Source: Micromonospora sp. PLK6-60 (GTDB lineage Bacteria; Actinomycetota; Actinomycetes; Mycobacteriales; Micromonosporaceae). From it: DNA of 64,000 bases. Within the stretch, counting starts at the first letter, position 1. Every line of letters starts with the position of its first letter. Positions 34,631 to 43,227 of this stretch are shown here, piece by piece. The translations under genes and the position numbers were made by a program. The stretch spans positions 611,504 to 675,503 of the forward strand of contig NZ_JAIOAA010000003.1 in the NCBI RefSeq assembly GCF_019890675.1. The letters are read 5' to 3'. Below the pieces are notes generated by a model, which ran no database searches, was not told the origin of the DNA, and saw only the letters and a list, made by a program, of their open reading frames with translations.

Positions 34631-35008
34631 GGAAAGTAACCTCACGATCGCTGCGGTGTGGCGGATGGTGCGAGAAACGGCGCTCCGGGTGGCCCGGACC
34701 GGCGGACGACGAGGGCGGCGACGCGCACCGGCCCCCACCACCTTTCATCACTGTGCGCATTCGAATGAATTGCCTCTGTTGCATCGGCGGACGTCAGCCT
34801 ATGCTCGCCCCTTGGGTACGACGCAACCCCGATGACCGGCGTCGCGGACCACAGGAGACCCCGACTTTCCACAGTTCACAAAACTTCCACAGCAGTAAAT
34901 GCGGAGACGCGACTATCCGGCCCGGCCGACCTCATCCGGGCACGCGTCCGCATGCCCGGAACCGGACCATTCCGCAGGTCGCCGGGCTGCCATCGAGGAG
35001 GACCGGCG
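34631..35008. other. 378-bp divergent control region of the Tad locus
   Basis: No gene seen. It holds the promoters of the prepilin peptidase and of the tad operon. The most AT-rich part (about 34860-34900) has two copies of t(t)tccacag, at 34866-34874 and 34884-34892, 18 bp apart, a possible regulator or DnaA-like site. Confidence 0.45.
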
Positions 35009-35578
35009 TTGCGAATTCGGCATTTCCGCCACCGGGCGGCCTGCCTGGTCGCCATCGCCGCCGTCGGAATCAGCGGCGGGTGCGGCGGCGCCCCGGAACG
35101 CGACCCGGGCCCGGTGTCGGGCGCGGCCGCCGCGGCCGATCCCCCGCCCGACGCCGCCGCCGAGGCGGCTGCGGAAAAGGCCGCGCTCGCCGCCTACTCC
35201 GGCTATCTCACCGCCTCCGGCACGGCGAGCCGGCGCGGCGATCCCCGCCATCCGGAACTGACCCGCTTCCTGGCGGACCCGCTGCTCACCCGGGTCCGGC
35301 TGGCCATTCGTGAGGCGAAGGAGCACGGCGCGATGCGCACCGGAAAACTCGTTTCCGATCCCACCGTGACCTCGGTCGACCTGGCGGCGGAGCCGCCCAC
35401 CGCGGAGATTCAGGACTGCCTGGACGCGACCGGCTGGCGGCTGGTCTACGCCCGGGACCGCAAGCCGGTGCCCGGCTCCCGGGGCGGCCGCTGGCTGTCC
35501 ACCGCGACCGCGACCCGCTACCCGGACGGCCGCTGGCGGATCAGCGCCGGCCAGACGCACCAGGACCAGCCGTGCTGA
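35009..35578 (+). CDS. lipoprotein, first gene of tad operon
   Basis: 189 aa from TTG, chosen because GAGGAGGA lies upstream and a signal peptide follows (RIRHFRHRAACLVAIAAVGISGGC). The lipobox ISGGC predicts lipidation. The mature part (KAALAAYSGYLTASGTASRRGD; RFLADPLLTRVRLAIREAKEHG) is a small NTF2-like or Mce-associated-like domain. It overlaps the next gene, so it belongs to the pilus operon. Confidence 0.65.
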   Translation: MRIRHFRHRAACLVAIAAVGISGGCGGAPERDPGPVSGAAAAADPPPDAAAEAAAEKAALAAYSGYLTASGTASRRGDPRHPELTRFLADPLLTRVRLAIREAKEHGAMRTGKLVSDPTVTSVDLAAEPPTAEIQDCLDATGWRLVYARDRKPVPGSRGGRWLSTATATRYPDGRWRISAGQTHQDQPC

Positions 35579-36528
35579 CCTGGGGAGGAAGGGGCGCCCC
35601 GGCCCGGTCGGCCCGGGCCGGGGCCGCCCGTCGCCCGATGGCCGGCGCGCTGCTGGCGCTGCTGCTGATCCTCGCCGGTCCGGCGCTGGCCCGGGCCGCC
35701 GGGCCGGACGTCAACTGCCCGCCCACCCAGTACGACTGCGACATCTGGGACGACGACCCCGGTCAGCCGGGCAACCCGGGCGGCGGTGGCAACGGCGGCG
35801 ACGGTGGCGAGACCGGCGGCGGGGGCGGCCCGGCCGCGAAATGCGTGTGGAACGGCCGGCCGCTGGCCTGCTACGACGAGTTCCTCGGCTGGTTCAACAA
35901 CGCCGACGGCTGCTACTACAAGCTGTCCGAGCCGCAGCCAAGCGTGGTCGAGGGCAAGAAGTGGTACGTCCAGACCTGCAACGGCGGTGACCTCGGCGCC
36001 CAGGACGAGGTGCTGCTGGACGCCGCCCCGGCCGGCTTCGAGGCGCCGCCCGACCCGGCCGAGCTGGCCCGGCAGGCGCTGGCCTCGATCCGGCTGCTGC
36101 CGCCCCGGCTGAAGGTGGCCCCGCGCCGGGCCACCGGCCCCGGCCTGGTCGGCCTGCCGGTGTGGATGTGGGCGGACTCCGGGCCGAACTACTTCGGGCC
36201 GCTGACCGCCAGCAAGACGGACCGGGGGCTGACCGTCACGATCACCGCCCAGGTGGACCGGATCGTCTGGGACATGGGCAACGGCGACACGGTCACCTGC
36301 GACGGACCGGGCACGCCGTACAAGGTGGACGGTCCACGGGCCGGGCTGACCTCGCCGGACTGCGGCTACGACGACGGCTACGGAGCCGCCGGCACGTACC
36401 GGGTCAGCGCCACCACCCACTGGACGGTGAGCTGGTCCGGCGGCGGTGAGGGTGACAGCTTCCCGCTCACCCGCACCAGCAACGTGGTGCCGATCGAGAT
36501 CGACGAGCTCCAGGTGGTGACCGGGTGA
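35572..36528 (+). CDS. exported Cys-rich protein of tad operon
   Basis: 318 aa from GTG overlapping the previous stop. A signal peptide (MAGALLALLLILAGPALARA-AG) is followed by a Gly-rich linker (NPGGGGNGGDGGETGGGGG) and a globular part with several Cys (CVWNGRPLACYDE; DGCYYKL; VQTCNGGD; DCGYDDGYG) and a PKD-like beta domain (IVWDMGNGDTVTCDGPG). Common upstream of cpaB-like genes in Micromonospora tad loci. Probably cell-surface. Confidence 0.7.
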   Translation: MLTWGGRGAPARSARAGAARRPMAGALLALLLILAGPALARAAGPDVNCPPTQYDCDIWDDDPGQPGNPGGGGNGGDGGETGGGGGPAAKCVWNGRPLACYDEFLGWFNNADGCYYKLSEPQPSVVEGKKWYVQTCNGGDLGAQDEVLLDAAPAGFEAPPDPAELARQALASIRLLPPRLKVAPRRATGPGLVGLPVWMWADSGPNYFGPLTASKTDRGLTVTITAQVDRIVWDMGNGDTVTCDGPGTPYKVDGPRAGLTSPDCGYDDGYGAAGTYRVSATTHWTVSWSGGGEGDSFPLTRTSNVVPIEIDELQVVTG

Positions 36529-36566
36529 GGAGCCCGGCCCGCCCGGCGGCGAACGGAGATGACGCG

Positions 36567-37223
36567 ATGACCCTGGCGACCCAGCACAGCACCGGCCCGG
36601 TGGACGCGCCGGTCGCCCCGCCCAAGGTGATCCGGCAGCGCCGCACCCGGCCCGGGCTGCTCGGCCTGGCCGTGCTGCTGATCGCCCTGGGCGGGCTGGG
36701 CGCGGCGTTCGCGGTCACCTCGGTCCGGGCCACCGGCAGCTACCTCGCGGTGGCCCGGCCGGTGGAGGTGGGCCGGGTGCTCGGCGCCGACGACCTGGTC
36801 CCGGTGCAGGTGGCCGGCGGGCAGGGTCTGGCGCCGGTGCCGGCCGCGCGGATCCGGGACGTGGTCGGCAAGCGGGCCGCGGTCTCCCTCGTCCCCGGCA
36901 CCCTGCTGACCATGCGCCAGCTCACCGAGGCCCCGCTGCTCGGCGCCGGGCAGCAGCAGCTGTCGCTGGGCCTCCCCCCGTCCAAGGTGCCGGCCCGCAA
37001 GCTGCACCCCGGCGACAAGGTGCTGCTGATCGCCACACCGGCCAAGAACGACGACGGCGCCGCCCGGGGGGCCACCCGGTTCCCGGGGACGGTGATCGAC
37101 ACGTACACCCCGAAGAACGGTGACGTGGTGGTCTACCTGGCGCTCACCACCCGGGACGTGCCGGCGGTGGTGGCGCTGGCCGCCCAGGACCGGGTGGCGC
37201 TGGTGCTGACCGAGGCGGCCTGA
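36567..37223 (+). CDS. SAF-domain pilus assembly protein (CpaB/RcpC-like)
   Basis: 218 aa from ATG with GGAG eight bases upstream; a GTG at 36525 overlapping the previous stop is an alternative. One TM helix (LLGLAVLLIALGGLGAAFAVTSV) followed by a SAF domain (YLAVARPVEVGRVLGADDLVPVQVAG; AVSLVPGTLLTMRQL). CpaB-type proteins take part in assembly of the Tad secretion channel. Confidence 0.8.
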   Translation: MTLATQHSTGPVDAPVAPPKVIRQRRTRPGLLGLAVLLIALGGLGAAFAVTSVRATGSYLAVARPVEVGRVLGADDLVPVQVAGGQGLAPVPAARIRDVVGKRAAVSLVPGTLLTMRQLTEAPLLGAGQQQLSLGLPPSKVPARKLHPGDKVLLIATPAKNDDGAARGATRFPGTVIDTYTPKNGDVVVYLALTTRDVPAVVALAAQDRVALVLTEAA

Positions 37224-37225
37224 GC

Positions 37226-38029
37226 ATGGCGATCATTGCGCTGGTGTCGGCGAAGGGCTCGCCGGGCGTCACCACCTCGGCGCTGGCCTGCACCCTGAGC
37301 TGGCAGCGGCGCCTGGTGCTGGCCGAGTGCGACCCGGCCGGCGGGTCGATCCTGGCCGGCTACCTGGGTGGCGCGCTCGACGGGCCGCGTGGCATCGGCG
37401 AACTGGCCGTCGGCGAACTGCGCGACGGCAACCTGGAGCAGGCGTTCTGGTCGCAACTGGTCGACCTGGACGCGCCGAAGCGGGAACGGCTGCTGCTGCC
37501 CGGCGTGGTCGACCCGGTCCAGGCGGGCAGCGTCACCCCGCTCTGGCAGCGGTTCACCGACTTCTTCGCCGACCTGGACAAGGGCCACCCACCGTACGAC
37601 GTGCTCGTCGACTGTGGGCGGTTGTCGGTGGTCGGGCCGCCGTGGCCGCTGCTGCGCGGCGCCGACGTGGTGCTGCTGGTGACCCGCGCCCAGTTGCCCG
37701 GCCTCTCCGGCACCCGGGCGATGATCCGGGCGATCGAGCGGGACTTCGCCGAGCACCGGGTACCACCCGGCACGCTGCGGCTGCTGGTGGTCGGGGACGG
37801 GCACGGCAACGCCGAGATCGCCAAGGCGCTGGGCGTGCCGGTGATCGCTCGACTGCCGGCCGATCCGCGTACCGCGCAGGTGCTCAGCCTCGGCGGCACC
37901 GTACGCGCCGGGCGGCCGCTGCTGCGCGCGGCCGCCGCGCTGGAGACGCCGATCCGGTCGCTGCTGGACCAGCGGCGGGCACGGCTGGCCTGGCCGGCCG
38001 CCGCCCAGGGGGTGCCGGATGCGGTTTGA
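37226..38029 (+). CDS. CpaE/MinD-like ATPase (TadZ type)
   Basis: 267 aa. Deviant Walker A region IIALVSAKGSPGVTTSALAC, then VLAECDPAGGSILAGYLGG and YDVLVDCGRL; HGNAEIAKALGVPVIARLPADP. ParA/MinD-like ATPases of this kind localise the pilus machine. Overlaps tadA by 11 bp. Confidence 0.85.
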   Translation: MAIIALVSAKGSPGVTTSALACTLSWQRRLVLAECDPAGGSILAGYLGGALDGPRGIGELAVGELRDGNLEQAFWSQLVDLDAPKRERLLLPGVVDPVQAGSVTPLWQRFTDFFADLDKGHPPYDVLVDCGRLSVVGPPWPLLRGADVVLLVTRAQLPGLSGTRAMIRAIERDFAEHRVPPGTLRLLVVGDGHGNAEIAKALGVPVIARLPADPRTAQVLSLGGTVRAGRPLLRAAAALETPIRSLLDQRRARLAWPAAAQGVPDAV

Positions 38030-39569
38030 GCCGGTCTACCACGACCCGCGCGGGGAACAGCCGGGCGCCACGTCGATCGTGCCGCCGGTCAACGGCCGGT
38101 ACCCGCACGCCACCGCGCCGATGCCCGGCCAGCCGGTCGCCGTGCTGCCGCCCGCCCCGCCCGAGGCGGCCCGGCCCCGGGTCGACTTCGCCGTGGTCCG
38201 CGAGCTGCGCCGGGAGCTGAGCGAACGGCTCGCCCTCTGGCAGCGGGGCCGGGAGTTCGACCCGGACGAGGAGGAGGTCGAGCGGGCCCGGTTGGCGGTC
38301 GCCGTGGTGTCCGCGTACGCCGACTCGGTGCGCCGGGCCGGCACCCCGATGCCGGCCGGCGAGGAGCGGCTGCTGCTCGACCAGGTGACCGCCGAGCTGG
38401 TCGGGTTGGGCCGGCTCCAGACGCTGCTGGTCGACGAGAGCATCGAGGAGGTGCACATCCTCGGCTGCGACCAGGTGCGCGTCACCCGGCACGGCGGCGG
38501 GGTGGACTGGCTCGAACCGATCGCCGACAGCGACGAGGAGCTGGTGGAGATCCTCCAGGCGGCGGCCCGCCGGGCGGGGGCCACCGAGCGGTCGCTGTCC
38601 ACCTCCAAGCCCACCCTGGACCTGCAACTGCCCGACGGCAGCCGACTGGCCGCCGTCTTCCTGGTCAGCCACCGCCCGTACGCGGTGATCCGCAAGCACA
38701 ACACGCTCGAGGTGAGCCTGGACGACATCGCCGGCGAGCGGGCCGACCTGGACGAGATGATCGACCCCCTGCTGCGCGACTTCCTGCGCGCGTCGCTGCG
38801 GGCCGGGCTGAACATCATGGTCGCCGGGCTGGCCGGGGCCGGGAAGACCACTGTCATCCGGGCGCTGATGGACGAGATCCCCGCCGACGAGCCGTACGTG
38901 CTGCTGGAGGAGAGCCGGGAGCTGCTGCCCACCCGGCGCGGACGCCGGCACCGGGCGGTGATGAGCTTCGAGGCCCGGGAGGGCCACGGCGAGCGCGGGG
39001 CGGACGGACGGCCCGCCGGCGAGGTGAGCATCGCCGACCTGATTCCGGTCTCGCTGCGGATGGGCGTGCTGCGGATCATCGTCGGCGAGGTCCGCTCCCG
39101 GGAGATCGTGCCGATGCTCCAGGCGATGACCACCAGCCGCGGTTCGATGTGCACCATCCACGCCCGTACCCCGGCCGGGGTGAGCGAGCGGATCATCGAG
39201 CTGGCGCTGGCCCACGGCCGGGAGATGACGGTGGAGCAGGCCCGCCGGATGGCCGGCAACGCCCTGGACCTGATCGTCTACGTGACGGTCGAGGACGAGA
39301 CCGCGATCGGCGGGCGCAAGCACCGCTTCGTCTCCCACGTGGACGAGGTGATCGGCGTCGGTGAGGGCAACCGGATCACCACCACCACGGTGTTCGGCCC
39401 CGGGCCGGACGGCCGGGCCGTCCCCCGCCACCTGCCCGAGCGGGTCCGCGACCAACTGCTGCGGGTCGGCTACGACGTCCGGCGGCTGACCCGGTTCATC
39501 GAGGCCGGGCAGGGCGCCTGGCGGCGTCCCCGGCGCAGCCGGCTGGCCGACCGGGGGGAGGGTCGATGA
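38019..39569 (+). CDS. tadA: Tad secretion ATPase
   Basis: 516 aa type II/IV secretion ATPase (CpaF/TadA). Walker A AGLAGAGKTT at 269-278, Asp box region EPYVLLEESRELLP, Walker B LRIIVGEVR at 351-359, His box TIHARTPAG. The 110-residue N-terminal domain is typical. Hexameric motor for Flp pilin polymerisation. Confidence 0.95.
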   Translation: MRFEPVYHDPRGEQPGATSIVPPVNGRYPHATAPMPGQPVAVLPPAPPEAARPRVDFAVVRELRRELSERLALWQRGREFDPDEEEVERARLAVAVVSAYADSVRRAGTPMPAGEERLLLDQVTAELVGLGRLQTLLVDESIEEVHILGCDQVRVTRHGGGVDWLEPIADSDEELVEILQAAARRAGATERSLSTSKPTLDLQLPDGSRLAAVFLVSHRPYAVIRKHNTLEVSLDDIAGERADLDEMIDPLLRDFLRASLRAGLNIMVAGLAGAGKTTVIRALMDEIPADEPYVLLEESRELLPTRRGRRHRAVMSFEAREGHGERGADGRPAGEVSIADLIPVSLRMGVLRIIVGEVRSREIVPMLQAMTTSRGSMCTIHARTPAGVSERIIELALAHGREMTVEQARRMAGNALDLIVYVTVEDETAIGGRKHRFVSHVDEVIGVGEGNRITTTTVFGPGPDGRAVPRHLPERVRDQLLRVGYDVRRLTRFIEAGQGAWRRPRRSRLADRGEGR

Positions 39570-40468
39570 CCAGCGACATCGAGCTGATCGCCATGGTCTC
39601 CGGCGCGGCCTGCGTGGCCGGTCTGGTGCTGGCGGTGGTGGCCCTGGTCGGCACCCGCCGGCCACCGGGTCCCCCGCCCGGGGCCCGGCGCCCGCTGCGC
39701 GGTCTGTGGTCGGGGCCCGGCGGCAACCCGCGCGAGCAGCGGCGGCGTCGGCTGCTGATCGGCGGTGCGCTGCTGGCCGGCGCGCTCGCCTTCCTGCTCA
39801 CCGGGCTGCCGGTGGTGGGGCTGCTGGTGGCGGTCGCGGTGCCGGGCACCCCGTGGTTGCTCGGCGTGGGCAAGGCCGAGCAGCGGGCCATCGAACGGAT
39901 CGAGGCGGTCGGCGAGTGGACCCGCCGGCTCAAGGACGTCTCCGCTACCGGGCAGGGCCTCCAGCAGTCGATCGTCGGCACCATCAACACGGTGCCGGAG
40001 GAGATCCAGGAGGAGGTACGCCTGCTCGCCGCCCGGCTCCAGGCCGGCTGGCTGGCCCGGTCCGCCCTGCTCGCCTTCGCCGACGAGATCGGCGACCCGG
40101 TCTGTGACCAGGTGGTGGCCGCGCTGATCCTGCACCTGACCGACCGGGGCGAGCGGCTCGGCGACGTGCTCGGCTCGATCGCCGCCGCCGCGTCGGCCGA
40201 GGTGGCCACCCGGCGGGAGATCGAGGCCAAGCGCACCCAGCCCCGGTTCGCGGTCCGGTTCCTGACCGGGATGACCCTGGCCACCATCGCGTACGGGCTG
40301 GTGAACACCGAGTACATCCGGCCGTACGGCACGCCGGTGGGGCAGTTGGTGATGACCTTCCTGGGCGCCGCGTTCATCGGCCTGCTGGTGTGGGTGCGGT
40401 CGATGAGCCAACCGCCCCGGCCGGCCCGCTTCCTGCCCGCCCCCGACCCGGCGGAGGCGATCGCGTGA
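39566..40468 (+). CDS. tadB: Tad membrane platform protein TadB (GspF-type)
   Basis: 300 aa, overlapping tadA by four bases. Two N-terminal helices, a cytosolic T2SSF domain (RIEAVGEWTRRLKDVSATGQGLQQSIVG; EIQEEVRLLAARLQAG), and two C-terminal helices. Inner-membrane platform that contacts TadA. Confidence 0.93.
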   Translation: MTSDIELIAMVSGAACVAGLVLAVVALVGTRRPPGPPPGARRPLRGLWSGPGGNPREQRRRRLLIGGALLAGALAFLLTGLPVVGLLVAVAVPGTPWLLGVGKAEQRAIERIEAVGEWTRRLKDVSATGQGLQQSIVGTINTVPEEIQEEVRLLAARLQAGWLARSALLAFADEIGDPVCDQVVAALILHLTDRGERLGDVLGSIAAAASAEVATRREIEAKRTQPRFAVRFLTGMTLATIAYGLVNTEYIRPYGTPVGQLVMTFLGAAFIGLLVWVRSMSQPPRPARFLPAPDPAEAIA

Positions 40469-40493
40469 GCCCTCGTAACGGGAGGCGACTCCC

Positions 40494-41369
40494 ATGATCA
40501 TCCTGCTGAACTGGCAGCTGAGCCTCGCCGTGGTCGGTGGCGCGGTGGTCGGGCTCGGGCTGTTCCTGCTGGTCCGGGAGGTCGTGCCGGCGGCACCGGC
40601 ACTCGGTCCCGCGCTGCGCCGGCTGCACCAGCCACCGGGTGCCGGCCCGGCCGCCCCGACAACGCGGCGGCTGGAGTGGCTGGGCGGGTTGTCCCGCTGG
40701 CTGCGCCCACCGCACCGCCAGCTCGCCCTGATCGACCGGACGCCCGAGCAGTACACCTTCTCGCTGCTGCTCTCCGCGTTGATCGGCCTGGCCACCCCGG
40801 CGGTGGCCGGGGCGGGCCTGTTCCTGATGGGCGTCCGGCTGCCGGTGGCCGTGCCGGTGCTGGGCAGCCTGGGCATGGCGGCGCTCTCGGCGGTGCTGGC
40901 CCACCGCGCGGTGCTGACCCGGGCCGACGCCGCCCGGGAGGAGTTCCGCCAGGCCGTCTGCACCTATCTGGACCTGGTGGCGTTGCAACTCTCCGCCGCG
41001 CACGGTCCGGTGCAGGCCCTGGAGCGGGCCGCCACGGTCTGCGACGGCTGGGTCTTCGACCGGATCCGGGAGTCGCTGCGGATCGCCCAGATGCAGATGC
41101 ACTCGCCGTGGGACGAGCTGCGCGACCTCGCCGACCGGATCGGCATCCCCGAGCTGGGCGACGTGGGCGCGATCATGCGCTCGTCGGGCAGCGAGGGCGC
41201 CCAGGTCCACGAGACGCTGCGCAGCCGCGCCGACTCGCTGCGCGACCAGATCCGCACCGACAACCTCGCCCGCGCCGAGGGCGTCACCAGCCGGCTGGAC
41301 ATCCCGGGCGCGCTGCTGGTCTTCGTCCTGCTCGGCTTCGCCGTCTATCCGTTCATCGCCCGACTGTGA
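40494..41369 (+). CDS. tadC: Tad membrane platform protein TadC (GspF-type)
   Basis: 291 aa with the same layout as TadB: N-terminal helices, T2SSF domain (REEFRQAVCTYLDLVALQLSAAHGPVQALERAA; DEVGDVGAIM-like LGDVGAIMRSSGSEGAQVHETLRSRADSLR), C-terminal helix LVFVLLGFAVYPFIARL. Forms the platform with TadB. Confidence 0.93.
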   Translation: MIILLNWQLSLAVVGGAVVGLGLFLLVREVVPAAPALGPALRRLHQPPGAGPAAPTTRRLEWLGGLSRWLRPPHRQLALIDRTPEQYTFSLLLSALIGLATPAVAGAGLFLMGVRLPVAVPVLGSLGMAALSAVLAHRAVLTRADAAREEFRQAVCTYLDLVALQLSAAHGPVQALERAATVCDGWVFDRIRESLRIAQMQMHSPWDELRDLADRIGIPELGDVGAIMRSSGSEGAQVHETLRSRADSLRDQIRTDNLARAEGVTSRLDIPGALLVFVLLGFAVYPFIARL

Positions 41370-41395
41370 GCACGCCCGACGACAAGGAGTACGCC

Positions 41396-41599
41396 ATGCA
41401 CCTCTTCGCCTACCTGCACGCGGCGCTGAGCGCGCGGCTGGCCGAACTGCGCCACACGGGTGAGCGCGGCGACAGCCCGGTGCCGACCGCCGTCATCATC
41501 TTCGGCCTGGTCGCCGCGGCCATCGTGGTCACCGGCCTGGTCATGACCCGGGCCACCGACTGGATGGACTCGGTGCCGGAAGCACCCGCCGGTTCCTGA
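41396..41599 (+). CDS. Flp-type pilin-like small protein
   Basis: 67 aa from ATG with AAGGAG upstream. Charged N-terminal part (LSARLAELRHTGERGDSPVP) then one hydrophobic helix (TAVIIFGLVAAAIVVTGLVM). Size and layout match Flp-type pilins, but the usual G-(X)4-EY processing site is not obvious, so processing by the A24 peptidase is uncertain. Confidence 0.65.
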   Translation: MHLFAYLHAALSARLAELRHTGERGDSPVPTAVIIFGLVAAAIVVTGLVMTRATDWMDSVPEAPAGS

Positions 41600-41610
41600 G
41601 CGGCGCACGG

Positions 41611-42213
41611 ATGCGCCGCGCAGCCACCGCCGAGTCCCGCCGGGCGGCCGTCGCCGCCCGGCTCGCCGGCATGTCCGGCGGTGCCCGGGGCGGCAACGTG
41701 TCCGGCGGTGACCGGCTCGTCGGCGTGCCCGGCGGTGACCCGGGCGGCAGCGCCACCGGCGGTGACCGGGACGGCGGCGTGCCCGGCGGTGACCGGGGCG
41801 GCAGCGTCACCGGCGGTGACCGGGACGGCGGCGTGTCCGGCGGTGACCGGGGGGCCAACCCGGTGGAGTTGGCGGTGGTGATGCCGGTCGTCTTCGTGCT
41901 GCTCTTCGGTTCGATCCAGGTGGCCGCCTGGTTCGTCGCCCGGGCCACCGCGTTGAACGCGGCGCAGAGCGCGGTCACCGCCCAGCGGGTCTACCAGGCG
42001 CCGCCGGACGCGGGTGAGGAGCGGGCCGTGGCGTTCCTGAACGCCGCCGGGGACTGGCTGGTCGGCTGGCAGAGCCCCGGGCCGGTCTGCGTCACCGAGG
42101 ACAACCAGGTGACCTGCACGGTCACTGGGGCGTCCCTGTCGGTCGTACCCGGGGTCAGCTTCGCCGTGCGGCAGACCGCGCACGGCACGGTCGAACGGTG
42201 GACCGTCCCGTGA
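41611..42213 (+). CDS. TadE-family pseudopilin with 9-residue repeats near the N-terminus
   Basis: 200 aa. Residues 82-110 (GANPVELAVVMPVVFVLLFGSIQVAAWFVA) are the TadE prepilin-like helix with E at +5. Before it lies an unusual leader, residues 23-81, made of 9-aa units of type GGDRDGGVP / GGDRGGSVT (27-bp DNA repeat, about six copies). Normal TadE leaders are 10-25 residues. Coupled in the pilus operon. Confidence 0.85.
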   Translation: MRRAATAESRRAAVAARLAGMSGGARGGNVSGGDRLVGVPGGDPGGSATGGDRDGGVPGGDRGGSVTGGDRDGGVSGGDRGANPVELAVVMPVVFVLLFGSIQVAAWFVARATALNAAQSAVTAQRVYQAPPDAGEERAVAFLNAAGDWLVGWQSPGPVCVTEDNQVTCTVTGASLSVVPGVSFAVRQTAHGTVERWTVP

Positions 42214-42677
42214 CGGGGCGCGCCGAGCGCGGCTCGGTCTCGATCGAGGTGGCGGTGCTCGCCCCGGCGTTCATCGCGCTGCTGGTGCTGGCCGGGGTGG
42301 CGGGGCGTACCGCGATCGCCCAGGAGGCGATCGGCTCGGCGGCGCACGACGCGGCCCGGGCGGCGTCGATCTCGCGGACCGCCGACACGGCGCGGGACGC
42401 CGCGATCGAGGCGGTGGAGGCGTCGCTGGACTGGCAGCAGATGAGCTGCACGGGCGCGCCGCAGTTGGCGTTCAGTGGTTCGGTGGCCGGCACCCCGACC
42501 AGCTTCGACGAGGCGTTCACCGGCGGCACGGGCACCATCGCGACGGTCACCGTACGGGTCACCTGCGTCGTCTCGTACGCCGACATCCACCTGTCCACAC
42601 TGCCGGGGATGCCCGACGGCACCACCGTGTCGGCGAGCTTCACCTCCCCGCTGGACCGCTACCGGAGCCGGGGATGA
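42198..42677 (+). CDS. TadE-family pseudopilin
   Basis: 159 aa from GTG 42198, with GTG 42210 as alternative that overlaps the previous stop. Prepilin-like helix RGSVSIEVAVLAPAFIALLVLAGVAGR with the expected Glu. C-terminal beta part with Cys pair (QMSCTGAP; RVTCVVSY). Minor pilin of the Tad system. Confidence 0.85.
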   Translation: MDRPVTGRAERGSVSIEVAVLAPAFIALLVLAGVAGRTAIAQEAIGSAAHDAARAASISRTADTARDAAIEAVEASLDWQQMSCTGAPQLAFSGSVAGTPTSFDEAFTGGTGTIATVTVRVTCVVSYADIHLSTLPGMPDGTTVSASFTSPLDRYRSRG

Positions 42678-43213
42678 GACGGACGGCCGGGGGCGCCGGC
42701 GAGCCGGGCGCGGGTGGCGGGCCGGGCGTGGGCAGCGGGCCGGGCGTCGGTGGCGGGCCGGGCGTGGGTGGCCGGCCAGGCGTCGGTGGCCAGCCGGGCG
42801 CGGGTGACGCCGGCCGGATCAGTCTCTTCCTGGCCGCGGCGATGACCGGTGTCCTGGTGGTGATCGGGCTGGCATTCGACGGCGCCGGCCAACTCCGGTC
42901 CATGCAGCGCGCGGACAACCTCGCCGCCGAGGCGGCCCGCTCCGGTGGCCAGGCCATCGACCGGACCCGGGCGATCGCGGGCGGCCCGAAGGAGATCGAC
43001 GAGGACGCGGCGCGGGCGGCGGTGGCCGGCTACCTCACCGCCGCGGACGTCGACGCCCACACCGTCACGTTCCCGATCGTGGACGGTGAGAAACGGGTCC
43101 GGGTCCAGGTCACCGTGACCTACGACCGCTACCTGCTCGGCCTTTTCGGCTTCGGCAACACCGTCACCGTCTCGGGCCAGGCTACCGCCCGGACGATCAC
43201 TGAGGAACCGTAG
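42674..43213 (+). CDS. TadG-like pilus protein with Gly-rich repeats near the N-terminus
   Basis: 179 aa. Helix RISLFLAAAMTGVLVVIGLAFDGAGQLRSMQRADNLA is the TadG/Flp-associated N-terminal segment. It is preceded by residues 10-44 built of 6-aa units GPGVGG (18-bp DNA repeat, about five copies). The tail is a small alpha/beta domain. Last pseudopilin gene of the operon. Confidence 0.8.
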   Translation: MRRTAGGAGEPGAGGGPGVGSGPGVGGGPGVGGRPGVGGQPGAGDAGRISLFLAAAMTGVLVVIGLAFDGAGQLRSMQRADNLAAEAARSGGQAIDRTRAIAGGPKEIDEDAARAAVAGYLTAADVDAHTVTFPIVDGEKRVRVQVTVTYDRYLLGLFGFGNTVTVSGQATARTITEEP

Positions 43214-43227
43214 GAAGGAAGGCAGCC

